NCBI GenBank assembly: GCA_007859835.1
Contig: SJPJ01000001.1
Location: 2,190,007-2,254,006, forward strand
Reading direction: 5' to 3'
DNA from: Novipirellula herctigrandis
GTDB lineage: Bacteria > Planctomycetota > Planctomycetia > Pirellulales > Pirellulaceae
DNA length: 64,000 bases
This document shows positions 1 to 8,688 of the stretch, piece after piece; positions within the stretch are counted from its first letter, which is position 1, and each line of letters starts with the position of its first letter. The notes under the pieces are model-generated. The model did not search any database. It worked only from the letters and a program-made list of their open reading frames with translations, and was not told the origin of the DNA. The position numbers and the translations under genes are program-made.

Positions 1-417
1 GCAACCGGCATCAACTACAAAACCGAAACGGTGGCGCAGTACGTTGCCAAACATACCGATGGTGCCGGGTTTGAGATCGTGTTCGATTCCGTTGGCGGTG
101 CAAACATGACGAACTCGTTCGAGGCGGCTGCACTTAACGGCCAAGTTGCCACGACCGTTTCAATGTGCGAGTTAGATCTAACGTTGGCCCACTTCAAGGG
201 ATTATCGTTGCACGTCGTATTCATGCTGATTCCGATGCTGCACAACTTCAAACGAGAAGAGCACGCAGCAATCCTGCGAGACTTGGCTCAGATTGTTGAG
301 TCCGGCGGATTGAAACCTGTGCTTGATGAAAATCGCTATTCGCTTGCCGATGTTGGCCAAGCATACGCTCGATTGGGGAGCGGAAAAGCGATGGGAAAAG
401 TAGTTGTCGAAAACTAA
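1..417 (+). CDS. Zinc-type alcohol dehydrogenase/quinone oxidoreductase, C-terminal part (5' truncated by window)
   Basis: The frame is open from base 1, so the gene begins outside the window. The visible 138 residues read ATGINYKTE..., then FEIVFDSVGG, a Rossmann-fold stretch typical of the medium-chain dehydrogenase/reductase superfamily after the GxGxxG loop. The tail (SLADVGQAYARLGSGKAMGKVVVEN) is the usual end of quinone-oxidoreductase-like members, where the last strand carries GKVV. The family reduces quinones, enones or aldehydes with NAD(P)H in the cytoplasm. The nucleotide-binding loop and any zinc ligands lie outside the window, so substrate and metal dependence cannot be judged. 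The next gene, an SDR, follows after 190 bp on the same strand and may be co-transcribed. Confidence 0.85.
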   Translation, partial: ATGINYKTETVAQYVAKHTDGAGFEIVFDSVGGANMTNSFEAAALNGQVATTVSMCELDLTLAHFKGLSLHVVFMLIPMLHNFKREEHAAILRDLAQIVESGGLKPVLDENRYSLADVGQAYARLGSGKAMGKVVVEN

Positions 418-607
418 TGCACCCTGCAAATCGGATCTTAACGTAGCATTCGTCTTCTAGACACTTTGCAAGATGAATGTGGTTCCGACTATTGGCACGA
501 CCTCGTTCCCGTTTATCAATCGAGGTTGCAACAGCGTGTTCCATGCGAACACGCTGAACACGACCAAGTGTTCCATTTAAAAACTTTTCCAAACGAGCGA
601 CAGAAGA

Positions 608-1417
608 ATGAAACGAATTTTGCTTACAGGTGCAACCGATGGCATCGGGTTAGAGACGGCCCGGATGCTGGTGTCTCTTGGCCATCATGTCTTGTTGCAT
701 GGTCGCAGCGTTTCCAAACTTCAGAAAGTAGAGCAATTACTGACTGCGTTGTCCGCTGGTGCACCAATCGAAAGTTACGTCGCTGATCTGTCTCGCATGT
801 CGGAGGTCGAATCACTTGCGACGGCGGTTTCCGAGAAACATCGCAATCTTGACGTACTCATCAACAACGCAGGCGTCTATGTAGCACCAGACCCCATCAC
901 GCCGGACGGACTCGATGTGCGATTCGCGGTCAACACCATTGCGCCATGGTTGCTTACGCAGCGACTACTGCCGCTTCTAAGCAAGACCGGACGAGTCATC
1001 AATCTCTCGTCCGCTGCGCAAGCTCCGGTCGATATGGATGCACTAACGGGGAAACGCCGACTGGCTGAAGGCGAAGCCTACGCGCAGAGCAAACTTGCGT
1101 TGACGATGTGGTCTCGCGAACTGGCAACATCCCTCGGGGACGATGCGCCAGCCATCATCGCGGTCAATCCCGGCTCATTGCTCGCCAGCAAGATGGTCAA
1201 GCAAGCATTTGGGATAGCAGGAAAAGACGTTCGCATCGGTGCCGAAATTTTGACTCGCGCGGCATTGGACGATGAATTCGCGTCAGCCTCGGGGCAGTAC
1301 TTTGACAATGATTCAGGGCAGCTCGCTTCGCCGCATCCCGATGCTCGTGATCCGATCAAGACAAGGAATATCACGCAAGCGATCAAAGCTTTTTTGGCGG
1401 ACACGCAAAAGCCGTGA
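608..1417 (+). CDS. Short-chain dehydrogenase/reductase (SDR) family oxidoreductase
   Basis: The 269-residue protein has the classical SDR layout: an N-terminal TGATDGIG cofactor loop (residues 7-14), the NNAG motif in mid-protein, the catalytic serine in NLSSAA and the active-site YAQSK (Tyr-x3-Lys), followed by NPGS after the substrate strand. The arginine of LLHGRS after the second strand favours NADPH (inference). It is cytosolic, with no signal peptide. The length is normal for classical or retinol-dehydrogenase-like SDRs. It lies 190 bp downstream of another oxidoreductase on the same strand. The substrate cannot be told from sequence. Confidence 0.9.
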   Translation: MKRILLTGATDGIGLETARMLVSLGHHVLLHGRSVSKLQKVEQLLTALSAGAPIESYVADLSRMSEVESLATAVSEKHRNLDVLINNAGVYVAPDPITPDGLDVRFAVNTIAPWLLTQRLLPLLSKTGRVINLSSAAQAPVDMDALTGKRRLAEGEAYAQSKLALTMWSRELATSLGDDAPAIIAVNPGSLLASKMVKQAFGIAGKDVRIGAEILTRAALDDEFASASGQYFDNDSGQLASPHPDARDPIKTRNITQAIKAFLADTQKP

Positions 1418-1746
1418 CAACCGCTGGCAGTGACACGCGTAACAAGGATCGATCGCCGAGTCGACTCCTTGATCGCCGATTCTCCACAATAACCTTCGAC
1501 AATCCATCCGTTTTGTAGTTTCTACGGTCTTCGTCCGGGCCTGTTGACTTTTGGTAACACAGAAGTGCGAATTGACTATTTTGAGTATGGGGCGATTGAT
1601 CGATGAGTCGAGCAAATCCCTTGGATGACAGGCGACCGATGCTTGGCTATCCGCCGCCCCGATCGGATGCAACAATAGGCATGTGACCGCTGCATTGATG
1701 AAGGTCCTAGACGCTGCGCTAATACACTCACGATTGAAGGCTGAAA
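1418..1746 (+). other. Intergenic region, no gene seen
   Basis: No ORF with family-like features was found. The 9-mer gatcgccga occurs twice near 1449-1480, and AAGGA/TCCTT arms there could form a weak hairpin after the SDR gene, without a T-tract. The region presumably carries the promoter of the esterase gene that follows. Confidence 0.4.
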
Positions 1747-2994
1747 ATGACAACTGTTAGAAGACGCGAGATACCCATTCTGTTCATCACACTCGTCGCA
1801 ATGTTGTTCGCCTCACAAAAGTGCCAGGCAAACGAGACATCAAATCCCGCTAAGAAGCCTTTGAGGGTGTTCATTCTTGCGGGTCAATCGAACATGCAAG
1901 GTCACGCACATGTTCGCACGATAGATGCCATGCGTCTTAATCCGAAAACAGCACCACTATTAGACATGATGCGTGATGCGGACGGCACGGACCGAACCTG
2001 CCAAAAGACTTGGATTTCGTCGATCGGCTCGGCGAACGAAGAACAAAGGGGCCGACTAACGGTAGGCTTTGGAGCCAACACGAATGGGCCAAAAATCGGT
2101 CCCGAATTCACGTTTGGGCTCACGATGGAAACGCTTCTCGACGAACCAATTCTGATCATCAAAACGGCGTGGGGCGGCAAGAGTCTGCATACCGACTTCC
2201 GTCCGCCGAGTGCCGGTGACTACGAGTTCAACGAGACCCAGCTAGCTGACTTCAAAAAACAGGGCAAGGACATCGCCCAAATAAAGGCGGACAAGGTAGC
2301 TGGTACAGGGCACTACTACCGTTTAATGCTAGGCCATGTGAAAGCGGTTCTGGCCGACATCGCAACGGTCTATCCCGAATACGACACAGATCAGGGCTAT
2401 GAGTTGTCGGGGCTCGTCTGGTTTCAGGGTTGGAACGATATGGTTGATCGCGGCAGCTATCCCAGCCGAGAAAAGTCGGGTGGATACGACCAATACAGCC
2501 AACTGCTGTCGCAATTTATCCGTGATATCCGCAATGACCTCGACGTCCCCCGTCTTCCAGTTGTGATTGGTGTGATGGGCGTCGGTGGCGCTACATCTCA
2601 TTACGGTCCGGACCAGAAACGTTACAAAGCCATCCACCAGAATTTTCGTGATGCAATGGCAGCCCCCGCAACCATGCCCGAATTTGAAGGCAACGTGATT
2701 GCGGTGCTAACAGAAAATTACTGGGACATGGAAGTGACCCAATTGAGAGACCGTGAAAAATTACTCAAGGCAAAGACAGACAAGATCAATGCCGAGATGA
2801 AACAAGGCGTGCTAAGCCGCGACATTGGCCAGGCAAGGATCGAAAAAATCTACGCAGAAACTTTTGATGAACGCGAGCTACAGATTCTCAGACAAAGCAC
2901 ATCGAACTTTGAATTCCATTACCTGGGCTCCGCAGGAATCATGGCGCAGATTGGCAAAGGCTTTGCCGAAGCAATGCGATCGATGATCCAATGA
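1747..2994 (+). CDS. Secreted sialate O-acetylesterase-like (SASA domain) carbohydrate esterase
   Basis: The 415-residue protein begins with a signal peptide (hydrophobic segment at about residues 9-23, cleavage probably after KCQA). It then has VFILAGQSNMQG (residues 41-52), the serine motif of SASA/DUF303 esterases, in which Ser48 is the expected nucleophile. Further conserved-looking stretches are TAWGGKSL and GLVWFQGWND, the latter matching the oxyanion/Asn block of SGNH-like folds. Family members remove acetyl groups from sialic acid, xylan or other polysaccharides outside the cytoplasm. The gene stands alone, with a possible terminator about 90 bp downstream. Its true substrate is unknown. 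Confidence 0.85.
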   Translation: MTTVRRREIPILFITLVAMLFASQKCQANETSNPAKKPLRVFILAGQSNMQGHAHVRTIDAMRLNPKTAPLLDMMRDADGTDRTCQKTWISSIGSANEEQRGRLTVGFGANTNGPKIGPEFTFGLTMETLLDEPILIIKTAWGGKSLHTDFRPPSAGDYEFNETQLADFKKQGKDIAQIKADKVAGTGHYYRLMLGHVKAVLADIATVYPEYDTDQGYELSGLVWFQGWNDMVDRGSYPSREKSGGYDQYSQLLSQFIRDIRNDLDVPRLPVVIGVMGVGGATSHYGPDQKRYKAIHQNFRDAMAAPATMPEFEGNVIAVLTENYWDMEVTQLRDREKLLKAKTDKINAEMKQGVLSRDIGQARIEKIYAETFDERELQILRQSTSNFEFHYLGSAGIMAQIGKGFAEAMRSMIQ

Positions 2995-3082
2995 ATGTTC
3001 CGACATCCACCAAGACCATCGACCACTCGTGGGCGCAGGTCGGGCAGACGAATTGGCATTGAAGGCCGGACCAAGGAACGAT

Positions 3083-3105
3083 GCCGAAGAAGTTTCGGCG
3101 TTTTC
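3083..3105 (+). terminator. Possible rho-independent terminator after the SASA esterase
   Basis: The arms GCCGAA (3083-3088) and TTCGGC (3094-3099) enclose a 5-nt loop and are followed by GTTTT. The stem is short (6 bp), so this is a weak call. Confidence 0.4.
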
Positions 3106-3197
3106 CTTCTAACACCAATCCAGAACCGGTATGATTGGTGGCATGCCGGTTAGGTTCGGTTTGACATCCACTGGACTTGTCTCTGATTAAGGTGCCA

Positions 3198-5408
3198 ATG
3201 ATGCGGAAGCCAATGATTTGTTTGGTTGTTGGGATTCACTTATTTCTATGTTGTGTTTGCTGTTCGGTTGGGGCGAAAGATGAAACCGGTGGGCAGGCCC
3301 CCGAAGTGAACAACAGCATCGCTTGGACTGAGGTTCCGAAGGTTGACAAGGAAGACCCAACGCTTCAACGCGGGATGGTCTTCGGGCCCGATGGACAGCC
3401 CCTCGCTGGGGCACACGTCTATGCAGCCAGTAACATTGAGTTGTTCGAAATCAGAAAAGCGAACGACGTATCGGTCAAGGACCTTGGCAATGTGCGTGCG
3501 GTGACCGATCACTTGGGACGGTTCGAATTCCATGCTTCAGATTTAACATGGACTCCGGCATCGGGCGTTCAAAAGCGGTGGGAAGCACTTCTAGTCGCCA
3601 CCAAGGATGGCTTGACTCCGGGATGGATCAAAACGTGGGGCCAGGATCGGGGATTGCGTTCGCATTGGAATCCCCACATCTCGAAGGACGTCGCCATACA
3701 CATGACCAAGCCCACGTTACTGCGTGGATCATTGGTGGGACCGGAGGGCAAACCTTTGGCGGACGCGCTAGTCACGCTAACTGCAATCAACACGCCCCGA
3801 GACCGCGATCTGGACAAGCACTGCGAATTCTTGCGCAACCAAAAACCCAGCTTCTTTGGCTACTCCACCAACTTTCAAGAAACGTTTTATCGACCGTGGC
3901 TAATTCCCGGCCTGACCACGCAGACCACGACTGACGCACAAGGCGGTTTCGTATTCGATGGATTGCCCAAGGATCATGTGATCGAGATGGAGATCTCCCA
4001 TCCCGACGTTCGATTGACCAAGCTTAGTGTCGGCGTGCGTGAAATGGAGGACGTTATCCGAGCAGCGAACGAGTTCGAGGAAGAGCCTCGTGTGGTGCTG
4101 AGGGGATCTAGCTTCACGTACCAATTGGCTGCTGGAATCACGCTTCGGGGTCAAGTAAACATCGGCCTTGGTTTTGGGAACGGGCCTCCCGCCAGTGGTG
4201 TCACGGTGGCCCTTGCCAATCACAACGCTTCGGACGGAATGACCGGCAAGAAATTTGTCACGGATGACGAGGGACGATTCGCCATCTCGGGCCTCGGCCC
4301 TGACTATCACGACCCTGGTTACGACGTCGCGTTGGTCGGTTCTTTCCATGCGCCAATCGTATCCAAGAGATTCACCCTTTTCCCCGACTGGAAAAATCGC
4401 TTGAAGGTTCAAGCCGCGGTGCCTTATCGACTGAAGCTCCTGGACGCAGAGGGAGCGCCGATCGACCGTGAAGTCTACTCCATCACCGTGCAACGTGTTC
4501 CCGATACAACACTTCATCAAGTGACCAACCGGTTTGACGCTGCGGTGCGAGTTCAACCAGGTGTTTACGAAGGGATCATTCCCAATGGACCAGGAGCCGT
4601 GATCGTCAAACGCGGCAGTCGCCGCGACCGCCCAGCGATGGTCAATCCGAAAGAGTTTTTTGAACCAGGCCGCACCGACTGGACGGCCGAGGAAGCCAGA
4701 TATGCTTACGGCGATCATTGGCAAATCACGCAACCTGGGATCATCACGACGCCACGCTTGTCGCCCGCAAAAAACCAAAAAATCAGCCAGCTCAACATGG
4801 CTGCAGTCGTGTTGACGAGGGGGGGAAGTCCCGAGGAAACACTCGAACTATCCGCGACGATCCACAAAGACGATCCCCCAAACGTCACTCTTGTCGACGA
4901 ATCGGGCCATCCAGTAGCAGGTGCTCGAGTTCATCGACAACTCACAAAGTACAACGAAAAGGAGTTGCCCGCCACGTTTGCTCTGCATGGTTTGCACCAC
5001 GAACGATCCGAATTCTTTCAGTTTCATCACGACGAACTCGGCTTGATCGGTTCTCTTCAAACGACACTGACGGACAAACCACTGACGGTTGTCATGAAAC
5101 CTGCTGCGACGCTTCGTGGCCGCATTATCGGTCGCAACGGCGAAACCTCCCGCGACTTCGGAATTTTGGTGGATGGTGCTGTCGCCCCGCACACGTTTCT
5201 AGGCAACTACATTCGCAACACCGATCAAGTCAAAAAAGGAACGTTCGCGTTGCGAGTGACGCCGGGTGAAACTTATTCAGGCCAATGGATGCGCAAGACA
5301 TACAACAGCTACTACCCTCGGCCACTGCTTGGCGAAGCATTCGCTCCAATCACACCCAAACCCGGTGAAATCGTTGACCTTGGTGATCTGGTGACTCCAC
5401 AGCAGTGA
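3198..5408 (+). CDS. Secreted carboxypeptidase-regulatory-like (Ig-like) domain protein
   Basis: I chose the ATG at 3198 (second ATG at 3201) over an upstream TTG at 3177, because the signal peptide MRKPMICLVVGIHLFLCCVCCSVGA starts there. The mature protein of about 700 residues contains several beta-sandwich repeats of the carboxypeptidase regulatory/CNA-B type: GMVFGPDGQPLAGAHVY, GSLVGPEGKPLADALVTL, a stretch ending in VTDDEGRFAISGLGP, and LVDESGHPVAGARVHR. Each repeat has the GxPLxGAxV strand and several are followed by a DxxGxFxF strand. No catalytic motif is visible. Planctomycetes carry many such exported multi-domain proteins of unknown role, probably in adhesion or surface structure (inference). 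Its stop lies 6 bp from the convergent stop of the next gene. Confidence 0.75.
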   Translation: MMRKPMICLVVGIHLFLCCVCCSVGAKDETGGQAPEVNNSIAWTEVPKVDKEDPTLQRGMVFGPDGQPLAGAHVYAASNIELFEIRKANDVSVKDLGNVRAVTDHLGRFEFHASDLTWTPASGVQKRWEALLVATKDGLTPGWIKTWGQDRGLRSHWNPHISKDVAIHMTKPTLLRGSLVGPEGKPLADALVTLTAINTPRDRDLDKHCEFLRNQKPSFFGYSTNFQETFYRPWLIPGLTTQTTTDAQGGFVFDGLPKDHVIEMEISHPDVRLTKLSVGVREMEDVIRAANEFEEEPRVVLRGSSFTYQLAAGITLRGQVNIGLGFGNGPPASGVTVALANHNASDGMTGKKFVTDDEGRFAISGLGPDYHDPGYDVALVGSFHAPIVSKRFTLFPDWKNRLKVQAAVPYRLKLLDAEGAPIDREVYSITVQRVPDTTLHQVTNRFDAAVRVQPGVYEGIIPNGPGAVIVKRGSRRDRPAMVNPKEFFEPGRTDWTAEEARYAYGDHWQITQPGIITTPRLSPAKNQKISQLNMAAVVLTRGGSPEETLELSATIHKDDPPNVTLVDESGHPVAGARVHRQLTKYNEKELPATFALHGLHHERSEFFQFHHDELGLIGSLQTTLTDKPLTVVMKPAATLRGRIIGRNGETSRDFGILVDGAVAPHTFLGNYIRNTDQVKKGTFALRVTPGETYSGQWMRKTYNSYYPRPLLGEAFAPITPKPGEIVDLGDLVTPQQ

Positions 5409-5414
5409 AGCACA

Positions 5415-8400
5415 TCAAAGTTGGTCTGCAAATTTCAAGTCCGATCGAACAATCTCGAACTTGTGCACCGTCATCCCTGTTCCGTTGTAGTTTGGCTCAA
5501 CATTGAATCCACCATGCGATTTCAACGGATATCGGTTTCCGTTCACTTCGTAGTACCAGTCGCCTCCATCCGCTGGTATTAAGTGATCGACTCGTCCATC
5601 GGGCCCAAGCATGATGGCAGCGATCACTTTACTCACACCATCGAGATCTGAAAGATAGAATTGTTGCCGGACGGCATTGCCAGGGCCGGAGTCGATTCTC
5701 GTTTTGTTGTCCCAGTCCTGATAGTAGCTATCTCGAAAAGGCGTCAGGTAGATGATGTTGTTGTCTTTATCTCGCTTGGCACATACATAGGGAAGGTCTT
5801 GGCGACGCGGCGAATAAAGTGCCGCCAATTCATAAACACTATTGAATCGTTCAGCCATGAAAAAGCCGCGCCGGTGGATGTACTTGCTCTCATAGCCTCC
5901 GTAGCCGGTGTACAGATTAAAGACCCAATCGTGGAGCGATTGCGGACGGCAGTACAGATCCGCATCCTTTCTCACACCTTGTTCGTCGTAAACAAACGGG
6001 CAACTCCAGTTGTAGTACCAACCGAGCTTTGGCAACTCCGGTTGCCCCAACGCAGCAGGATTGGCCAGGACATCGATCAAACCAACGTCGTACACAGCGT
6101 TGATGCTGCGAGCTTGCCGAAGCCTTGATTTTTCGTCATCCCCATCGGCCTGTTTGGCCCCATCATCCTGCTCGGTCTGCGTCAAAAAGACATCGGGTTG
6201 GTTCTCCACCAACCGCCATGTCTCGTCATCATCCTGGTATTCCACCAACCCGTGATCCCACGTACCGATGTACCGCGCCGGGATTTGCAGGATCGAACAC
6301 ATGGCGACCAAGGTATTAGCCGCACCGCCACAATACCCGCTCTCGCCATCGAGAAAATCGACCGGATGCAAATTCTTCTCGACCGCATGCGTTTGCAAAC
6401 GAGTGTCCTTGATCCAATTGGCTAACGTCGAGACAAGCGTCCGGCGGCGGTGAAGTTTCCATGGCTGGCGGATTCCTTTGGAATTCAAAATGGACGTCAT
6501 CTTTGCTTCCACAAAGTCCCAATCTTGCGTGTGCCATTCGTGACCAGGAAAGTTGACTGCGTCACGATCGGGATCGAATTTGCGAGACAGCATGCAGCCA
6601 GGCTCGTCGCGAGTCGCATAACCAATTGGTAGTGAGAGCCCGGCGGGGACATGCTTGCCCACAAATACGGCATAGTCGCTACCGGTTAGTCGGGAGTGTT
6701 TCCACGTTCCCTGGGCATCGACTCCGTCGTCGTTGTAGTGCACTTCGATCGACCATGCGGGCAAATAATGCGTTTGCACGTTGTAAGACTCGCCCTCCCA
6801 ATCGGGTTCAACACCAATCCATTTCCCATCGCGTTTTACGAACCTCTGTTGAGGTTCGATTGTCGTGTGGATGTTCTGAACATGAAGATGCGATCCATCG
6901 TTGCGGTCGCAAGCCAGAATGATCGTATTGTTAGGTCGATACTGCGAATCCGATTCTTGCAAGCTTAGCGACGATCCAAACTGCGCTGGCTCACGAAGGG
7001 AATCGGGATCGGCAACTATCGACCAACGATCCTGATCACGGTCTTGTTGCCACTTGGCAAGCTCGTCGTACTTCTTGTGTTTCGGCCTCCAAGGAACGCC
7101 AAGCACGGCCAACCGCTGCGGGCTTTTCCACCAGTAGAGATTGTGTTCTAACCGGATTGCCATCTTGTCCGGATCATAGGCCTGCTGCTTCGCATCCTGA
7201 TCCGAGGATGAGTGTGGTCCGAAGAACGGGTTGTCATACCAATATCCGACCTGATACTCCGTGTTCGAAGCGCAAACATTGTCACGAATGACCAAGTCAT
7301 GTACGTGGTAGGAAACCGGAACGCCGTCCATATCGGGAAACTTGCGAGGTCCCTGTTCTCGAATCGCAATGCCGTTAGCGTTCTCCATGCAAGTATTGCG
7401 TTCGACGAGACAGTCATCGCTTTCGGCGATCCCGATTCCGCCTCGTCCCCATTTGCCGTCCAGTCCGTTTCTGACGCAAAGATTATTGCGGATCACAAAC
7501 CCACCGCTGATCTCTACAAAGATGCCATTCCTGGCGTTGTCCCTGGCGACACAATCCTCAACGAGCACATCGCGGACGTCGATATCAAACCAAAACCCGT
7601 TACCTTTGTTGAATTCAGCTCGACAGCGACGGACAATTCCGTCACGAGCACGGCTGATTTTGATTGCGCCCGCCTCCCAGCCCTGGTCAAAACCCTTCAA
7701 GTTATTGTGATCCAGCACGACCTCTTCTAGCAGAAAGCCACGTCCATACCCGCGTGCGCCTTGTTGGCCATTGTGATGGGAGCGAACGCGCCGAAGCGTG
7801 ATGTCATCACCGCGAAACGCGACGCCGGTGCCGTTGGTCCACTCGATGGTGCAATCTTCGACGAGCCAATCGTTGCCTTTGGCATACAGCGCACCATTTT
7901 GAGCCGTATTGGCCGCATGCCTGATGGTCAAACCACGAAGCTGGATATGATCGATCCCATCGTCACTATACCCGAGCCCAAAGCACTGGGTTCGAATACT
8001 CGCCTCGACCAAATGCTCGTTTGGGTCGGCATCGCCGGACAATCGCACGTACAGCGTTTCCTCGTCGGTCGCTGCGCAAAACGTATTGGATCGCATGTCG
8101 TCCATGGTGGCGACCTGCGTGAGTAAACTTCCATCAACGACCACTTGTTCGCAACGTCCGATCAGCCGGTGAAAGTCATCGTTTGGATGGGTTCGAAATT
8201 GGTAACACCAATCTCTCTTTTTCCAAATGCCATCCGCGGCCGGTTCCCAGTCGGTAATCACGTCGGCTCCACTGATCACAACTTGATCACCATCGGCGGC
8301 AGCGAAACAGATCGGTTGGGATTGCGTGCCGCTGCGTTTCGGTCGAACTTGCTCCCGATAAACACCGGCGTGGATGATCACGACATCGCCAGGATTCGCA

Positions 8401-8561
8401 ACATCAGCGGCCCGAGAGATTGTCGCCCAGGGCCTGTCGAACGCTCCGATGTTATCATCCGATGCGTCGGGATCGTTCGCGGATACATGATAGGATTCCG
8501 CAACCACATACCGAGTGGCAGAGCAAAGCAGAATCGTGAACAGTAAGCACAGGCATCTCAT
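5415..8561 (-). CDS. Secreted right-handed beta-helix protein fused to a transglutaminase-like domain
   Basis: I placed the start at 8561, not the upstream ATG at 8624: an AAAGGG ribosome site lies 6 nt before it, and the protein then begins with signal peptide MRCLCLLFTILLCSATRYVVA. The N-terminal half opens with SANDPDASDDNIGAFDRPWATISRAA, the DUF1565-type start of parallel beta-helix carbohydrate-active proteins, followed by many short repeats (VEDCTIEW, RNNLCVRNG, VERNTCMEN). The C-terminal part has a transglutaminase-like core: Cys in GYCGGAANTLVAMCSILQIP (about residue 742), His in WDHGLVEY (about 769) and Asp in NQPDVF (about 789), in the order expected for the papain-like triad. The pairing of the two modules in about 1048 residues is unusual. 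Substrate is unknown; extracellular location is likely. Confidence 0.8.
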   Translation of the reverse strand: MRCLCLLFTILLCSATRYVVAESYHVSANDPDASDDNIGAFDRPWATISRAADVANPGDVVIIHAGVYREQVRPKRSGTQSQPICFAAADGDQVVISGADVITDWEPAADGIWKKRDWCYQFRTHPNDDFHRLIGRCEQVVVDGSLLTQVATMDDMRSNTFCAATDEETLYVRLSGDADPNEHLVEASIRTQCFGLGYSDDGIDHIQLRGLTIRHAANTAQNGALYAKGNDWLVEDCTIEWTNGTGVAFRGDDITLRRVRSHHNGQQGARGYGRGFLLEEVVLDHNNLKGFDQGWEAGAIKISRARDGIVRRCRAEFNKGNGFWFDIDVRDVLVEDCVARDNARNGIFVEISGGFVIRNNLCVRNGLDGKWGRGGIGIAESDDCLVERNTCMENANGIAIREQGPRKFPDMDGVPVSYHVHDLVIRDNVCASNTEYQVGYWYDNPFFGPHSSSDQDAKQQAYDPDKMAIRLEHNLYWWKSPQRLAVLGVPWRPKHKKYDELAKWQQDRDQDRWSIVADPDSLREPAQFGSSLSLQESDSQYRPNNTIILACDRNDGSHLHVQNIHTTIEPQQRFVKRDGKWIGVEPDWEGESYNVQTHYLPAWSIEVHYNDDGVDAQGTWKHSRLTGSDYAVFVGKHVPAGLSLPIGYATRDEPGCMLSRKFDPDRDAVNFPGHEWHTQDWDFVEAKMTSILNSKGIRQPWKLHRRRTLVSTLANWIKDTRLQTHAVEKNLHPVDFLDGESGYCGGAANTLVAMCSILQIPARYIGTWDHGLVEYQDDDETWRLVENQPDVFLTQTEQDDGAKQADGDDEKSRLRQARSINAVYDVGLIDVLANPAALGQPELPKLGWYYNWSCPFVYDEQGVRKDADLYCRPQSLHDWVFNLYTGYGGYESKYIHRRGFFMAERFNSVYELAALYSPRRQDLPYVCAKRDKDNNIIYLTPFRDSYYQDWDNKTRIDSGPGNAVRQQFYLSDLDGVSKVIAAIMLGPDGRVDHLIPADGGDWYYEVNGNRYPLKSHGGFNVEPNYNGTGMTVHKFEIVRSDLKFADQL

Positions 8562-8688
8562 GCCAAACCCTTTGTTTTTATACACTGGCAGTCGCCCTCC
8601 ATTCAGACTCGAAGAGTTGATCATAGTCGCTTTTTCGGATGTTGCGAATTAATAGCGACATACCAGCCTCACCAATCATGACCGCGTA

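Noticed and set aside
3900..4778. 292-codon minus-strand frame inside the carboxypeptidase-regulatory-like gene
   Set aside because: It is long only because of base composition; the plus-strand frame has clear domain repeats and a signal peptide.
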